A DNA stretch of 64,000 nucleotides from Eleusine coracana subsp. coracana (GCA_032690845.1 CM064424.1:31420228-31484227); one strand, 5' to 3'; positions 53,462 through 64,000 are shown, counted from the stretch's first letter. Numbers and translations: made by a program. Notes: generated by a model not told the origin, from the letters alone.

Positions 53462-54234
53462 TCCTCGCCGAGACCTCCTCCGGGCTATGTGGTTTTGTTC
53501 ATGCCTTTCCACGAGTGCATTCTCGAGTGGTCGACACATGACTTCTTCCGCGCGCTACAATTCCACAATCGCGTGGAGCTCCAGCACCTGAATCCTAATG
53601 GGATTCAGCACATCTCAGCCTTTGTGGCCTCGTGTGAGGGATTCCTTGGCATCGCGCCTAGCTATGATCTATGGTGCCACTTCTTCCTCATGGTCTGCCT
53701 TCGATGCAAAGTCGGGAGCGAGTACTTCCCCTTCACCATCGGGTGTGTGGGTATTCAGCTCCGAGTCGAATGCCCGGCGGATTACATCCTGATGTCAACT
53801 CTGACCAACCACTCGGGGTGGCACAATAGGTGGTTCTTCTTGCGCAACGAGGAGCTCAACCCCCTTCTGGAGTTCAGCCATCAAAACATCCCCCAGTCCA
53901 GGCCAAGCTGGTATTGGGGAAAGGGGAAGTCCGGCAAGAAATGGATCAAGGACGCCCTCGCTGCGATTGCCAATCTCAAGCAATGTGGTCTCAATGGCGC
54001 CGGGGTCGTCGGATGGTACCATAAGCGGTGCTTCGTGCCTATGTCCGCTCGTTGGCTCCCTATGTTCCTCGTTGAGGATAGCGATCATGTTGTCCCGAAT
54101 AACATGATGGCGGAGGACCTACTGCCCAATGACGAGGTTGCAAAGTGGGTGACGGCAGCGTTAGGGACCAGCGCCCAAGCCTGGCCTATCCCGAACGGCC
54201 GGTGATGCGTCTAGACCCTCTGGCGGTCGACATG
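53462..54234 (+). pseudogene. Antisense ORF of the Tat element, 'putative gypsy type transposon' domain
   Basis: The open frame 53462-54205 reads PPPGYVVLFMPFHECILEWS, then HDFFRALQFHNRVELQHLNP and NGIQHISAFVASCEGFLGIA. This resembles the plant 'putative gypsy type transposon' family (I believe PF04195). An in-frame TAA at 53459 precedes it, so the natural start is upstream in another frame or lost. Near 54200 the frame shifts by one; the new frame (RPVMRLDPLAVDM) runs to a GTAAGA donor at 54235. The ORF is opposite in strand to the neighbouring pol and converges on it, as in the Tat-lineage antisense ORFs. Its function is unknown; no catalytic motif is seen. Confidence 0.65.
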
Positions 54235-54323
54235 GTAAGAAACTTCGTCACACTATTCTTCCTCCCCGTGTTTCCATATTTTCAATCTTAACATTGGCTA
54301 GCCTTTTCATGACATTCTGCTAG
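54235..54323 (+). other. Putative intron 1 of the antisense ORF
   Basis: GTAAGAAACTTCG...CATTCTGCTAG, 89 bp, T-rich before the acceptor. Removing it joins AVDM to SDDGEVVSKYEVFVG, which stays open for about 40 codons. Confidence 0.5.
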
Positions 54324-55529
54324 TGCGTCTGATGATGGGGAAGTCGTTAGCAAGTATGAAGTTTTTGTTGGGGATACCAATGATGACGATGATGTCACTG
54401 CCAACGCTGGCCTGGCTGTCGGGCTTGGGTATGCGCCATTCGCGTAGCCAACCCTGGGAAGAGGCTTGTCACTGGTTTTGCCGCCACTAGCCCAGCCAAG
54501 GGTCCCCGTGGGCCCTCATCTAGTCGAGGAGGGGGCAACGAGCCAAGGAGGTTTGGCTAAGGGTCCCTGCTTGCCAGAGCCTATGGAGATCACGGCTGGT
54601 GTGCGGACTCCAGCAGTGGAGCCACCAGTCAAGGAAGCTGGCCATGACGATGGCAGCATCGAAGCACCTAGGGGCCCACAGGAGACATGGTCGAGGAGGT
54701 GGTCGAACTACTGAGGTCCTTGGCAGAAGCTGAACCATCGTGGGTTGAGGTTCCTCTGGTCAGAATCGAGACCGAGATGGCACCCTCCGCGATGGCCATA
54801 GAGAAGAGGTCGCTTGATGTGGGGGTGAGCGGTGATGTGTCGAGCGAGAAGCGACAAGCCATGAGCCCAAGGCCCCGTCGGCCATGGCTGGCCGTGGTGA
54901 TGTGAGTGCCGTGGCCAAAGCAAGGGCGCGTGATTCCGTGGCTGCTACAGGGCCTGTCGATGGACGCGCGTTGGTGACGAAAGCTGAAGATGTTGGTGGT
55001 AGCACTCCGGGGGGTGCCGTATCGATGACCACCACATCTGGAGTAGGCGATGAGACCGTTGTCCCCGGCGCTGCCTAAGACATGGCCCCGGGGCTACTTG
55101 TGCGGCGTCCAACATGACTTCGGTTGGATAAGCCATCAGGCCTCTGACAGACACCGAGCGCACGCTCGTCAGGGAAGAGCTAGAGAGGATGAGGAGTTCG
55201 TACAAGCCCTTCACATTTCAAGATACCACTGCGTGCGTGGCGCTGAAGGCTTAGTGTGAGGCCGCGCTCATCATGGCCCTGCATGACCTAGCCGCAGCTC
55301 ATGGGGAGTTGCAGAGGATGTTGCCACAGCTAGGGCTTAGGCACAAAGTAGGTGGAGTCAGAGACCTCCCTGGAACAAGTTGGGCTTCGGCTGGGTAAGA
55401 TGGAGCATGACCTGGTCTCCGTCCAGAGGGTCGAGATGCTCGGCCTTCCGCTACAACAGGAGAAGTCACATCGCAAGGAAGTGAACGGTTATCTTGCGCA
55501 GTTGCAATGTTCTCAATAGAGGGAGGAAG
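54324..55529 (+). pseudogene. Antisense ORF, middle part, decayed
   Basis: After the intron the reading SDDGEVVSKYEVFVGDTNDD continues to a stop at about 54446. Low-complexity, Pro/Ala/Val-rich sequence follows. From about 55160 a frame with heptad-like Glu/Leu/Arg composition resumes (LVREELERMRSSYKPF), broken by stops. Confidence 0.4.
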
Positions 55530-55599
55530 GTAACCCTATTCCCTATTCTCCTTAATCTGTATGAATTTGCTGGTCGCATCATTAGTTCATTAACTCTAG
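55530..55599 (+). other. Putative intron 2 of the antisense ORF
   Basis: GTAACCCTATTCC...ATTAACTCTAG, 70 bp, between GAGGAAG and GGAGCTTCGC. Splicing would join REEG to ELRTELESKLAMVEGSL. Confidence 0.5.
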
Positions 55600-56008
55600 G
55601 GAGCTTCGCACAGAACTGGAGTCAAAGCTAGCAATGGTGGAGGGCTCCCTTCATCGAGAGGTCAAGGAGAAGGACGTGCTCCGCATTGAGATGGGGCGGG
55701 CAGCTCGGGAACTTCATGTGGAGTTGCATCCCAGCTCTGTCCTCGCTGAGCAGGTCGGGGGATTGATGGCAGAGGGTCACGAGTGGATCAAGCAGGGTGT
55801 GCATTTGAGCATGTGCACCGCCTTGGCCATGTTCGCCACTCACTTCGACCAGGTTGAGGCCGAGTTCGAAGTGGTGAGCATGGGCTACGACGAAGGGCAC
55901 ACCCTCGAGCAAATGGACACGATCCATGCTCACAGCGATCCTCACGCAGACATCCTGGTGAGCACGTATAAGGAAGAAGCCCTTCCTAAGGTCGAGGAGG
56001 AAAATTAG
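55600..56008 (+). pseudogene. Antisense ORF, C-terminal part
   Basis: The frame ELRTELESKLAMVEGSLHRE is followed by a Glu-rich, probably coiled-coil segment and a conserved-looking end (VHLSMCTALAMFATHFDQVE, YDEGHTLEQMDTIHA). It stops at 56006-56008. The open ORF from the internal ATG is 55634-56008. Confidence 0.6.
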
Positions 56009-56456
56009 TCAGTAGCTGCTCAACATTTGTTTAGTGGGTTGCCATGCCCAAAATTATGTAATGGTTTAAGTTTGAACTCGTGCTTGTTTACTTTTGTTGG
56101 CCCATGGTGGCCTTTAAGCAATTTTAGTTCTTGTTATTAAACCAGTTTATAGGTTTGGCCCTTTGTCTTTCCCGCTTAGACTTACAAAATTCGAGCCCCC
56201 AAGCCTCAGTTTAGTCTCATCGGTGATCGCCGTTGTCATGGCCGCTAGGGCTAGCACGACGTTGCGTCATCCGACCGACGTGACTTTGAACTTCTTTGCC
56301 CGTGGGTTACTTTGTTTGTCGCTGTAGTGTGGCTCGAGGTCATGATAAAGCAAACTTAGTGATTTTTCAGAAAAGAAAAACAGGGTGCATCGGGCCTATC
56401 ATGTTCCTCATAGCCCCCGAGTGATGCTCGAACCCTAGGAAGGGGTCAAGGGTCAC
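56009..56456. other. Spacer between the convergent antisense ORF and Tat pol
   Basis: About 450 bp with no ORF of note. It would be the 3' UTR of both convergent transcripts. No clear feature is seen. Confidence 0.4.
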
Positions 56457-59068
56457 TTAAGAGTGGATGGTGCTCGTAAGAGTTGAACAGAAAGGAATTC
56501 TAAGTGTAGAATTTACATAGCTGTGAGATGTTTCATGTGTTCTTGAATTCCTTGCCCTCCAATGTCTTGAGCTTGTTGGTGCCAGGTCGGATGACTCGAG
56601 AGACGACATATGGTCCTTCCCGAGGAGGCGAGAGCTTGTGTTGTCCCCTGTTGTCTTGAACCCTATATAACATGAGATCATTGATGAGTAGGCCTCTGTC
56701 TCTCATGTTTTGGTCATGGTACCGATGCAATGCTTGTTGATACTTGGCTGAGTGAAGGAGTGCAATGTCTCGTGCCTCGTCTATCTGATCCATCATGTCT
56801 TCGAGTGAGGTCTCGTTGCCTTGCTCATTGTAGGCGCGTACTCGGGGTGTGCCATAATCGAGGTCCATGGGTAGGATTGCCTCAGACCCATAAACCATAA
56901 AGAAAGGTGTGAAGCCGGTCGGTCGACTCTAGGTTGTGCAAAGGCTCTAGAGCAGCGCATGGAGTTTGGCTGCCCAGCGTCCCCTGAATAGCTTCAAGCG
57001 GAAGAAAATGATGGTTGGGTTGGAGATTGGAGGCTTCAGCCCTTGGAGTATCATGCCATTCGCTCACTCGACCTGCCTGTTCATCTTCGGGTGGGCGACC
57101 ACGGCCCAGTCGACGTGAATGTGATAGTCATCGTAGAACTTCAAGAACATTTTCCCGGTAAACTACATGTCGTTATCCATGATTATGGAGTTGGGGACCC
57201 CAAATCGGTAGATAATGTCGAGCAAGAATTACACCGCCTTGTCGGAAAGGATCTTAGTGAGTGGACATGCATCGATCCACTTAGTGAATTTGTCGACCGC
57301 CACAAGCAAGTGGGTGCAGCTCCCGAGCGCCTTTTTTAGTGGCTTGACTAGGTCCAACCCCAGAACCGCAAAAGCCATGTAAGAGGGATCGTTTGGAGGG
57401 CCTGTGTTGGCAGGTGCGTTTGGCAAGCATAGTACTGGCAACCTTTGCATGTTTTGACTATGTGAGTGGTGTCGCCCATGGCGGTCGGATAGTTGAATCT
57501 TTGGCAAAACGCGTTGCCTACCAGGGTTCAAGGAGTGACGTGATATCTGCACACTCCTCCCCCCCCCCCCTTGTAGATGTCGATGAGCAGCTTGATACCT
57601 TCACTGATTAGGATGCAGTGCTACTTGATTTTGGTAATGCTACGCTTATAAGGTTCTCCGTCGATTACGACAAAAGACTTGACACGTCGTTAGATCCACT
57701 TGGCCTTGGTCGCATCGGTGGGGAGCATGCCTCGGGCTAAGTACGGAGCTCTCCAGTTGCTCGGTAGCTCGGCTCGTTCAACCTAGGAATTGATTTGTTC
57801 GACTTCAGGGTCATCCGACTGGTTATCTGGCTCGCTTGAGTCATCGGGTCGGTTGATATCCATGACATCGGCATCCTGTGGGGTCAAGGTTTGTCCTGTT
57901 TCTGGAGCCGGGTCGCTCGACACTGGGTTGAGCTCTGTGGGATCACTCGGGCCTCATGGGCTCTTTGGGTCAAACCGAGGATTGGTGCTGATCATTAGCG
58001 AAGACTCCTGGGGGGGTGAACTCCTGACTGGATGCCATCTTCACCAATGCTTCAGCTGCTTCATTAAAACATCATAGGATGAGTTTGAGCTCGAGGCCAT
58101 CGAATTTGCTCCTGAGCTTGCGGACCTCCTGGTAGTAGAGCACCATGGTATCGGTCCGATAGCTAGACTCCTTCATGACCTGGTCGACCATGAGCTGGGA
58201 GTCGCCCCAGATCTTGAGCCGTCGGATATCGAGCTTGATGGCAATATTAAGCCTATTCACGAGCGCCTGATACTCGGCAACATTGTTTGACGTGGGAAAA
58301 TGTAAGCGAATCACATATTTCATATGTATCCTAAGTGGAGAGATGAAGACGAGGCCGACACCAGCACCGATCCACATGAGGGATCTATAAAAGTACATGA
58401 CCTAGTATTCTTGGTCGACCGGAGAGGGTAGAAGCTGCGCTTAAAAGATACCACCATGAAGTTGACGAGGCCCTTGGACTTGATGGCCGCCTGAGGTTGG
58501 TACGTGATGTCATGCCCCATCAACTTGAGCGCCCACTTGGTGACCTTGGCCGTCGAATCCCTGTTCTATATGATTTTGCAGAGCAAGAAGGAACTTACAT
58601 TGTGTATTGAGTGGGAGTCGAAGTAGTACCGGAGCCTGCGCCTTGCGACCATCACTGCGTAGAGGATCCACGGGTATCGGGTCTTTGAGTTGGATAGGAC
58701 TTTGTTGACATAGTAGATGATGTGTTGTACCTTGAGGGCGTGTCCTTCCCTTTCTCGCTCGACTACGAGTGCCGAGCTCATGACTTGCTTGGTCGCTGCT
58801 ATGTATCGTAGCAACACCTCGCTTGGGAGCGGGGAGGGGGGGGGTCAACTCTTCAGAGCTCCACTCGAACTAGTCAGATTTCTTTACAATAGGAGTACTC
58901 TCTTGCCAAGGTGCGAGATGAAGCGACTCAGCGCCCCTAAGCAGCCGGTGAGCCGCTGTAGCCCCTTCAGGTTTTGAATCAACCACATCCGCTCAATCGC
59001 GATTATCTTCTCAGGGATGGCTTCGAGGCCATGCTCGGAAACAATGAATCCTAAGAGCATGCCCCTTG
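56457..59068 (-). pseudogene. Tat-lineage gypsy pol: RT thumb, two RNase H domains and integrase
   Basis: Right to left on the minus strand. RT end: GMLLGFIVSEHGLEAIPEKI and LTGCLGALSRFISHLGKR (58884-59068). First RNase H: YIAATKQVMSSALVVERERE and KVLSNSKTRYPW (58566-58817). Second RNase H-like domain: GVGLVFISPLRIHMKYVIRL, NNVAEYQALVNRLNIAIKLD and WGDSQLMVDQVMKES (58072-58398). Integrase: zinc region and VDKFTKWIDACPL (57229-57552), then C-terminal MVYGSEAILPMDLDYGTPRV (56533-56898). Two RNase H domains are the hallmark of the Tat lineage. Many frameshifts and stops; no piece exceeds 125 codons. Confidence 0.82.
59064..59068. repeat. TSD CCTTG, left of solo LTR-B3
   Basis: CCTTG at 59064-59068 matches CCTTG at 63098-63102. 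Removing the insertion rejoins the RT reading FGVTRGMLLGF. Confidence 0.92.
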
Positions 59069-59380
59069 TGATGAGAACATCACCATGCTGGATATGCACA
59101 CATCATGCCCTTCCCCAAGTTACAAGTCGTCACCAACTCGATCGCCGCATCATCTCGGATTCAGCCGATACCCCTTCATGGTTTTGATGATATCTTCTAC
59201 ATCCTAGGTACAAACGAGGCGTTCTTTGATGTGTTGGAAAGGGGACGATGACACTGTCATTTTGCTTCTAGTCCTAGCTCCAGAAGTGTCGTGAGTCATG
59301 CTGTGTGACCATGACAAGGTGCTGCGCCGCCTATTTTGGGCCAACTTGGCCATGTATCGTGTCAGGCCTTGAGCCCATGC

Positions 59381-60884
59381 TGTCAGCTGTTGTCACTCCC
59401 TAAGTGCCCCTTTTATATGTGAATATAACCCCAATTAGAGCATAATTGATGCCAATTTAGGCCATTTATCTATGATTTTGCCTATATATTTGTATATGTG
59501 TTGTTTTGGAGCTTTATTGCAGAAACAGGTAAAATTGGTGATTAAAGTGACGCTGGAAGAGGACAGGAGTCCGGAAGCAACGAAAAGCACTGAAGAAGCC
59601 TAGTGCATCGATCGGCGCAACCCTTGAGCTGATCGGCGCAATGGTGTTTTGGCCCATAGAAATGACCGAGGTCCATTCCACATGTTTTATGGATGTTTAT
59701 CTGCGCAAGACGCTTGAAGATATTTGCCTAGAAGATTTATGGAACTTCAAGATCTCGACGTGCAGTACAAGACTTTATCTTGAAGGAAAAGGCCCACAGG
59801 GCAGCTATGGAAGACATAGGAACCGACTCGGAAGAGTAACCAGAGAAGACACGGCTTGCGCCGATCGGCGCAACCGCCTTATTTGCTAGAAACCGAGTCC
59901 TTTACGAGTAGAACCCTTATATATACTTGTATACCTCGGCCGTGGAAGATAGAAGGCGTCGGAGGGACAACAGATCCGTGAGTTAGAGCCACTAGGGTTC
60001 GCCCCGTTATAATAGATCTCTAGTTGAGTTTCAAGAACCATTGGTGTAAGATCCATCAAGGTAGGCCATCTCGGCGGTGATGAATTTCACTCTATGCATC
60101 TCAAGGATAATCAAATATGTTGATGATGGTTTTGGTGATTTGTCTATCTTCATTCTCTAATCATAAATGTGCTTATTCCAATTGCTTAGTTCTAGACTAA
60201 GTAGGTCGATATTATCTTGATCATGGTGATCAGGATAATATTCGGACATTGTATTGATTATGGTTGCTTGATGATGCTAGTAGTGTGGTTTAGCAGTGAC
60301 AGCACTAAACCTATGCAGCACTACTGGATACTTGAGTAGGGTAAGATATTCGCATGATTAAGGGTTTCCTCTCGGCAGTGATAAATCGGGAGCCGCTCGG
60401 AAAGCAGGGTGGTCTTATTCATTATAGGTTTTCACTGATCCATGTAATTACCATTATGATGCTATTTGATTAGACTTTCTAGTTATGATCTCACTAGAAG
60501 ATATCTGACTACTCACTTAACAGCTTAGGATTACAAGGTATATGGTGCACTTTGGCTTCAATTCGTTCGTGTACCGATCAGCTAAACTCCAGCACCGATC
60601 GGCGCAATTATAGATTCGGTAGTTTGCCGATAGGCTCAATCCTACGCCGATCGGCGCAATAATAGATTTGCTATCTGGCGCACCTTTGCGCTGGCCAGTC
60701 TTCCCTCATGCAACTTGAACTCGATAGTAGCCTTGACTAGATCTTTTACTGTTAACTATGTTTAATAATCCCTAAGGTCCTAGTGGATACGATAAACCTT
60801 GGATTACTCATTTTAAGGGAAAAAGTGCTACAATGTACACCGTCCTCTTGCGGTATATAAGTGGGTGCGTAGTAACGACCAACA
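59381..60884 (+). mobile_element. LTR of an unassigned element, nested in LTR-B3
   Basis: About 1.5 kb, absent from LTR-B1 and B2. It starts TGTCAGCTGTTGTCACTCCC (or 10 bp later at TGTCACTCCC) and ends GTAACGACCAACA. TATA boxes on the plus strand at about 59926-59936 (CTTATATATAC) and 60852-60861 (GGTATATAAG) suggest plus orientation. No coding region is recognised; the ORF at 59641-59889 is not convincing. No clean TSD was found, so the ends are approximate. Confidence 0.6.
59605..60660. repeat. Five dispersed GCGCCGATCGGCGC palindromes
   Basis: Copies at about 59605, 59628, 59856, 60593 and 60644. The one at 59856-59873, TTGCGCCGATCGGCGCAA, is a perfect 18-bp palindrome; the others keep the GATCGGCGCAA half. 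Confidence 0.85.
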
Positions 60885-61001
60885 TGGGCGCCCCCTCCCT
60901 GGTTGCTCCCAACCTTAGGATGCCCCTGGTTCCATCATAAACTCAGTTGCCACCACCGTTTAGACTCGGGTTTCGCTTAATTTAGTTTTCTTGAGAGAAA
61001 C

Positions 61002-62772
61002 TGAGAAACCATGAGGATATGTGCCATGGTTTGCTATATTTGTGATGAGTAATTGACTTGAGCGGATTTGGTGTTTGAGTTGAAATGCGGGAATCAAGGG
61101 ATTGCATGGGTTTGCATATCATGGTTATGACTAACCGGAGTTGGTGGAGATATTGGAGATACTGCAGGAGATGGGAAATGTGTTTGCTTGTCTCATGATG
61201 TGTAGGTCACTCGAGTCGACTTGGCGGTCAACGGCGAGAGGATAGGGCACAAGTAGGGGACTTGGGGCCAGACGATCGGGATGCCGGGTGAAGTCAAGGA
61301 TGATCCACACCGTACACATGGAGAGGCAAGAAGCACGGACGGTCTCGCGGTTGAGCCTCAAAACCGTGGTGGTGAAGACGGCATGTTGACCAAGTCAAGG
61401 CGAATGGGATGCCGGTGAAAGTGACAAGGGGGCCCGATGGACAGGGACTGGGAGAGACTTGTCGGTGGTCAGGATCGTGGGACAAGATGACACGTGTCGA
61501 CATCGAGAAGTCACGCTTTGAGATGCGTGCAAGGTGGTTTCCCAGTTTAGGCCTCAAAACCGGTGGCGATGTTTGGTGGTGCACGTGGCACCATCACGGA
61601 GCGTGCTTTGAGATAAAGCAAAGATGTGAAGCGTCCGATGGCATTCGGGCGATGAGGAAAAAGATGGATGGTTATGCCCCGGTGGTAGGTGGGTGTGTTA
61701 TGTAGGTCAAGGGTAGAGTGGTCATGTGGACAATAGACCCTAGGCCTATGTAAGGAGAGGTGTGGCTAGTGGGAGAGGTGCCTCTCTTCCCATTAGCCTT
61801 GTGTTAGGACTCTATTCAAAGTGCTAGGAGAGGACTTCATGTTTTAGAGGAGAGTAGTGGGTGTGTGAGAGACATCTCTTGCTCTTGCAAATAGTGGGAG
61901 GAAGAGGGTGGCTTCCTAGTCTTGGACCTATGGATCTTGTAAGCACCTTTCTATGATATGAGAAGTATTTTCATGCTCAAGATTTCCCTCTTCACTTGAA
62001 TCCCGAAATTCCCTTTTTCCTATTTTCGGACCTATTTTCATGGTGATTTTCGATCTCACTTTTGGACGGATTTTTGGCCCGGATTTCTTGAGAAACTTGT
62101 TGCTAGGATGAGCTAGGATAATCCTCTATGGATCCTTGATGGAATTATTGGCTCTAGCACCTTTCATTTGAAGTATTTCTCAAGTTTCTCCTTTTTGGTA
62201 TTCTTGGCACAAGATCTGAAATTTGTGATGATTCCTTGAGCCAATTGAGATGATCTCCTAGGATTAGGGTCGTGATGTGATGAGGATTCTCTGGTCCAAA
62301 AATCGCATCATTTGGAGTTCGTTTGATTGAGTTTTGGAGAAGATTTGAGAAGATCCTGAGAGTTTTTCTATTCTGTCAGGGGGTCGACCGGCACTGCCGA
62401 TGACCAGGACCGGCACTGCCAATTGGTCTAGTCTGTAGGTTCCAGTGAGATTGCATCCCACACGGGTACTGCCCATAGGTGATACCGGCGCTGCCGATGC
62501 CGATCGACACTACCAACGGCAGGGATCAGCACTGCCGATGAGTGTTCAGTTCTGGACTGTTGAGCATTTCGTCTTCCCTTTTTATTTCCGTTGTGTTTCT
62601 TTGCTGTGATTAATCCTCCTAGAGCTAATACATCACGAGTTGGTGTGTGTAGTCTAGGTGATCGGTTCGGAGGTTGTCTTGAGTTGTTTTTGGGATACAG
62701 GCCTAGTTCTCTTGGAGAATTTTGATTGGCTCCCATTCACCCCCCCCCCTTGGTCACCTTCTCGGTCCTTCA
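61002..62772 (+). mobile_element. Solo LTR of the Copia-1/Copia-2 family
   Basis: 1771 bp, TGAGAAACCATGAGG...CTCGGTCCTTCA, flanked by perfect TSD GAAAC (60997-61001 and 62773-62777). It is inserted in LTR-B3. Its TATA region reads GGCCTATGTAAGG, a changed box. It has the palindrome cluster (62385-62545) but no 80-bp duplication. It is the best guide to the true ends of this LTR family. Confidence 0.93.
62385..62545. repeat. Palindrome cluster in the solo LTR
   Basis: Variants of CGGCACTGCCG at 62389-62399 (exact), about 62411, 62465, 62488, 62506 and 62528. Confidence 0.8.
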
Positions 62773-63102
62773 GAAACTTGATTGATTCATTGTAACTGTG
62801 GCGACAAGTCCTTTTACACTAATCCAGGGCCCCCGTTCTTGTTCTACACCACTGTGGCGATTAGTCCTTTTTTTTATCAGAGCTTGAACCTTTTCTTTGT
62901 TATTCGCTTCATCCACTGATTGCGTGTCTATCTTTTCTTGCTTGTGTTCTCAATTTGCTTCCAGGAACAATCAAGTTGTGCTTGGTGTAACGGTTGCGGG
63001 GTTGGATCGTGTCTGATTCAAGCCGGCTCATCAATGCCAAGTCTCCATAGTCGAGTTTATCCCCTACCTCTCAGAAGATCGGGCCTCATCTACATCACCT
63101 TG

Positions 63103-63499
63103 TCACCCCGAAAATGTATTTCTCAGGGTAGAGTTTGACATCGTTCTGGCACAACTTGGTGAAGGTGCGCTCAAGGTCGATCATGAGCTTGTCGACTTTC
63201 TTGGACTTTACCACGATATCGTCCATGTAGGCCTCGACTGTATCACCGATGAGGTGGTCAAAACATCAATGCATACAGCACTGGAAGATGTGCCAGCGTT
63301 CTTGATGCCGAAGGGCATCGTTACATAGCAGTAAGAGCCGAACAGTGTGAAGAAAGATGTCACAAGCTGGTCGAATTCTTTAATCGCAATCTAGTGATAC
63401 CCGGAATACGGATCAAGGAAGCAAAGGGTTTCACACCCTGCCATCGAGTCAACTACTTGATCTACTAAAGGAAAAGGATCTTTTGGACATGCCTTATTT
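63103..63499 (-). pseudogene. Tat-lineage RT palm and fingers
   Basis: Right part of the RT split by LTR-B3. From right to left it shows NKACPKDPFPLVDQVVDS, SFLDPYSGYH, TMPFGIKNAG and the catalytic YMDD box at 63218-63229 (VEAYMDDIVVKSK), then PEKYIFGVT at the insertion. Frames are broken. Its N-terminal side is cut at about 63500 by another LTR. Confidence 0.82.
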
Positions 63500-63874
63500 T
63501 GGAATACTTACCTTCCAGGTAGACATAATTATGCTTAAGTCGGCAACCGACCAGGTACCTCACCAAGAAGGGAACCGACCGAGTCGGCTTGGAGCACAAG
63601 GTAATTAGAGATAGATTTTCTATGTAAGTCCTTCTAGACTATGAGTAGTACTCTTCATGTACCCCCCGCCAACCGGATATATAAGGCGGTAGTGAACCCC
63701 CCAAAAGGGACACCATATTATAAAGCAATACAAACCATAGAACACAGGACGTAGGGTTTTTACTATCATCGAGAGGGCTCGAAGCGGTATAACTCGGCGT
63801 CTTGTGTCTCAACCATCATAGTTCTTAGTCCTGACATAGCCCTATAAATACATTGCTGAGATTAAGTCTCAACA
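63500..63874 (+). mobile_element. 5' LTR of a second Tat-like element (runs off the window)
   Basis: About 375 bp, starting near TGGAATACTT and ending TTAAGTCTCAACA at 63874. A TATA-like box GGATATATAAGGC lies near 63677. The left end is set where Tat RT homology stops and is approximate. Confidence 0.6.
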
Positions 63875-63875
63875 G

Positions 63876-63894
63876 TTGGTGCGCCAGGTAGGGG
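63876..63894 (+). promoter_or_regulatory. Primer-binding site of the right-edge element
   Basis: TTGGTGCGCCAGGTAGGGG follows the LTR end by one base. It resembles the TTGGCGCGCCAGGTAGGGG site common beside Tat-lineage LTRs in grasses. An ATG-led reading (MMAKIPNIQYSPDFKISF) begins about 30 bp later and leaves the window. Confidence 0.65.
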
Positions 63895-64000
63895 ACAAGG
63901 CTCGTCGGGATTCTCCGTCGACTATGATGGCCAAAATTCCCAACATCCAGTACTCACCGGACTTCAAGATCTCCTTCGGATCGCTCAACTTTGCCGTTGA

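Larger units (their letters stand above)
59069..63097 (+). mobile_element. Solo LTR-B3 with two nested insertions
   Basis: TGATGAGAACATCACC...CATCTACATCA with perfect CCTTG TSD. Its own sequence is 59069-59380, 60885-61001 and 62778-63097, about 750 bp in total, matching the length of LTR-B1 and B2. The insertions are described separately. It sits inside the RT of the Tat element. Confidence 0.9.

Overview
The window is plant nuclear DNA, almost certainly from a grass (Poaceae). It is a nest of LTR retrotransposons with no convincing host gene. Evidence: Sirevirus-type Copia elements with 1.6-1.8 kb LTRs and multiple polypurine tracts; chromovirus Gypsy elements with TGATG...CATCA LTR ends and integrase code running into the LTR, which looks like the CRM (centromeric) clade; a Tat-lineage Gypsy with two RNase H domains and an antisense ORF; a LINE fragment; and GC-rich grass-type LTRs. 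Boundaries below come from LTR ends and 5-bp target-site duplications (TSDs) read directly from the sequence. Clade names are inferred from motifs, without database searches.

Layout. 1-1515: part of a minus-strand LTR of another Sirevirus-like element. 1561-13818: Copia-1 (+), a 5'-truncated Sirevirus, interrupted in its reverse transcriptase by Gypsy-A (3352-10082, minus, TSD CAAGA). 13819-17536: the 3'-truncated middle of Copia-2 (minus), carrying solo LTR-B1. 17537-25330: a second gypsy, here called the chimera. 25331-32782: a second, nearly identical copy of the Copia-1 3' part, its LTR, Copia-2 and LTR-B1. 32783-40569: Gypsy-C (TSD GCTTG), sitting in Copia-2 gag. 40570-44187: rest of Copia-2 gag, solo LTR-B2 (TSD GTCAA), Copia-2 primer site and 5' LTR. 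44188-45532: another GC-rich LTR (minus). 45533-47223: degenerate relative of the CRM-like family. 47633-49225: 5'-truncated LINE (minus). 49226-53200: microsatellites and GC-rich LTR/UTR-like DNA. 53200-56456: plus-strand antisense ORF with putative introns. 56457-63499: Tat-lineage pol (minus), split by solo LTR-B3 (59069-63097, TSD CCTTG), which itself holds another LTR (about 59381-60884) and a solo Copia-1-family LTR (61002-62772, TSD GAAAC). 63500-64000: start of a further Tat-like element (+) that runs off the end.

Main result: Gypsy-A has matching TSDs (CAAGA/CAAGA) and Gypsy-C has matching TSDs (GCTTG/GCTTG), but the gypsy between them has GCTTG on the left and CAAGA on the right. 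The DNA between consecutive gypsies is the same roughly 7.45 kb segment twice (10083-17536 and 25331-32782). This is the expected product of unequal homologous recombination between two non-allelic gypsy copies. It made a tandem duplication of about 15.2 kb with a hybrid element at the joint. Internal differences place the exchange in the RT/RNase H region of the chimera, about 19.73-20.4 kb.

None of the elements looks autonomous: each coding region has frameshifts, nonsense codons or deletions. They work together only as layers of a nest whose order can be read from which element interrupts which.
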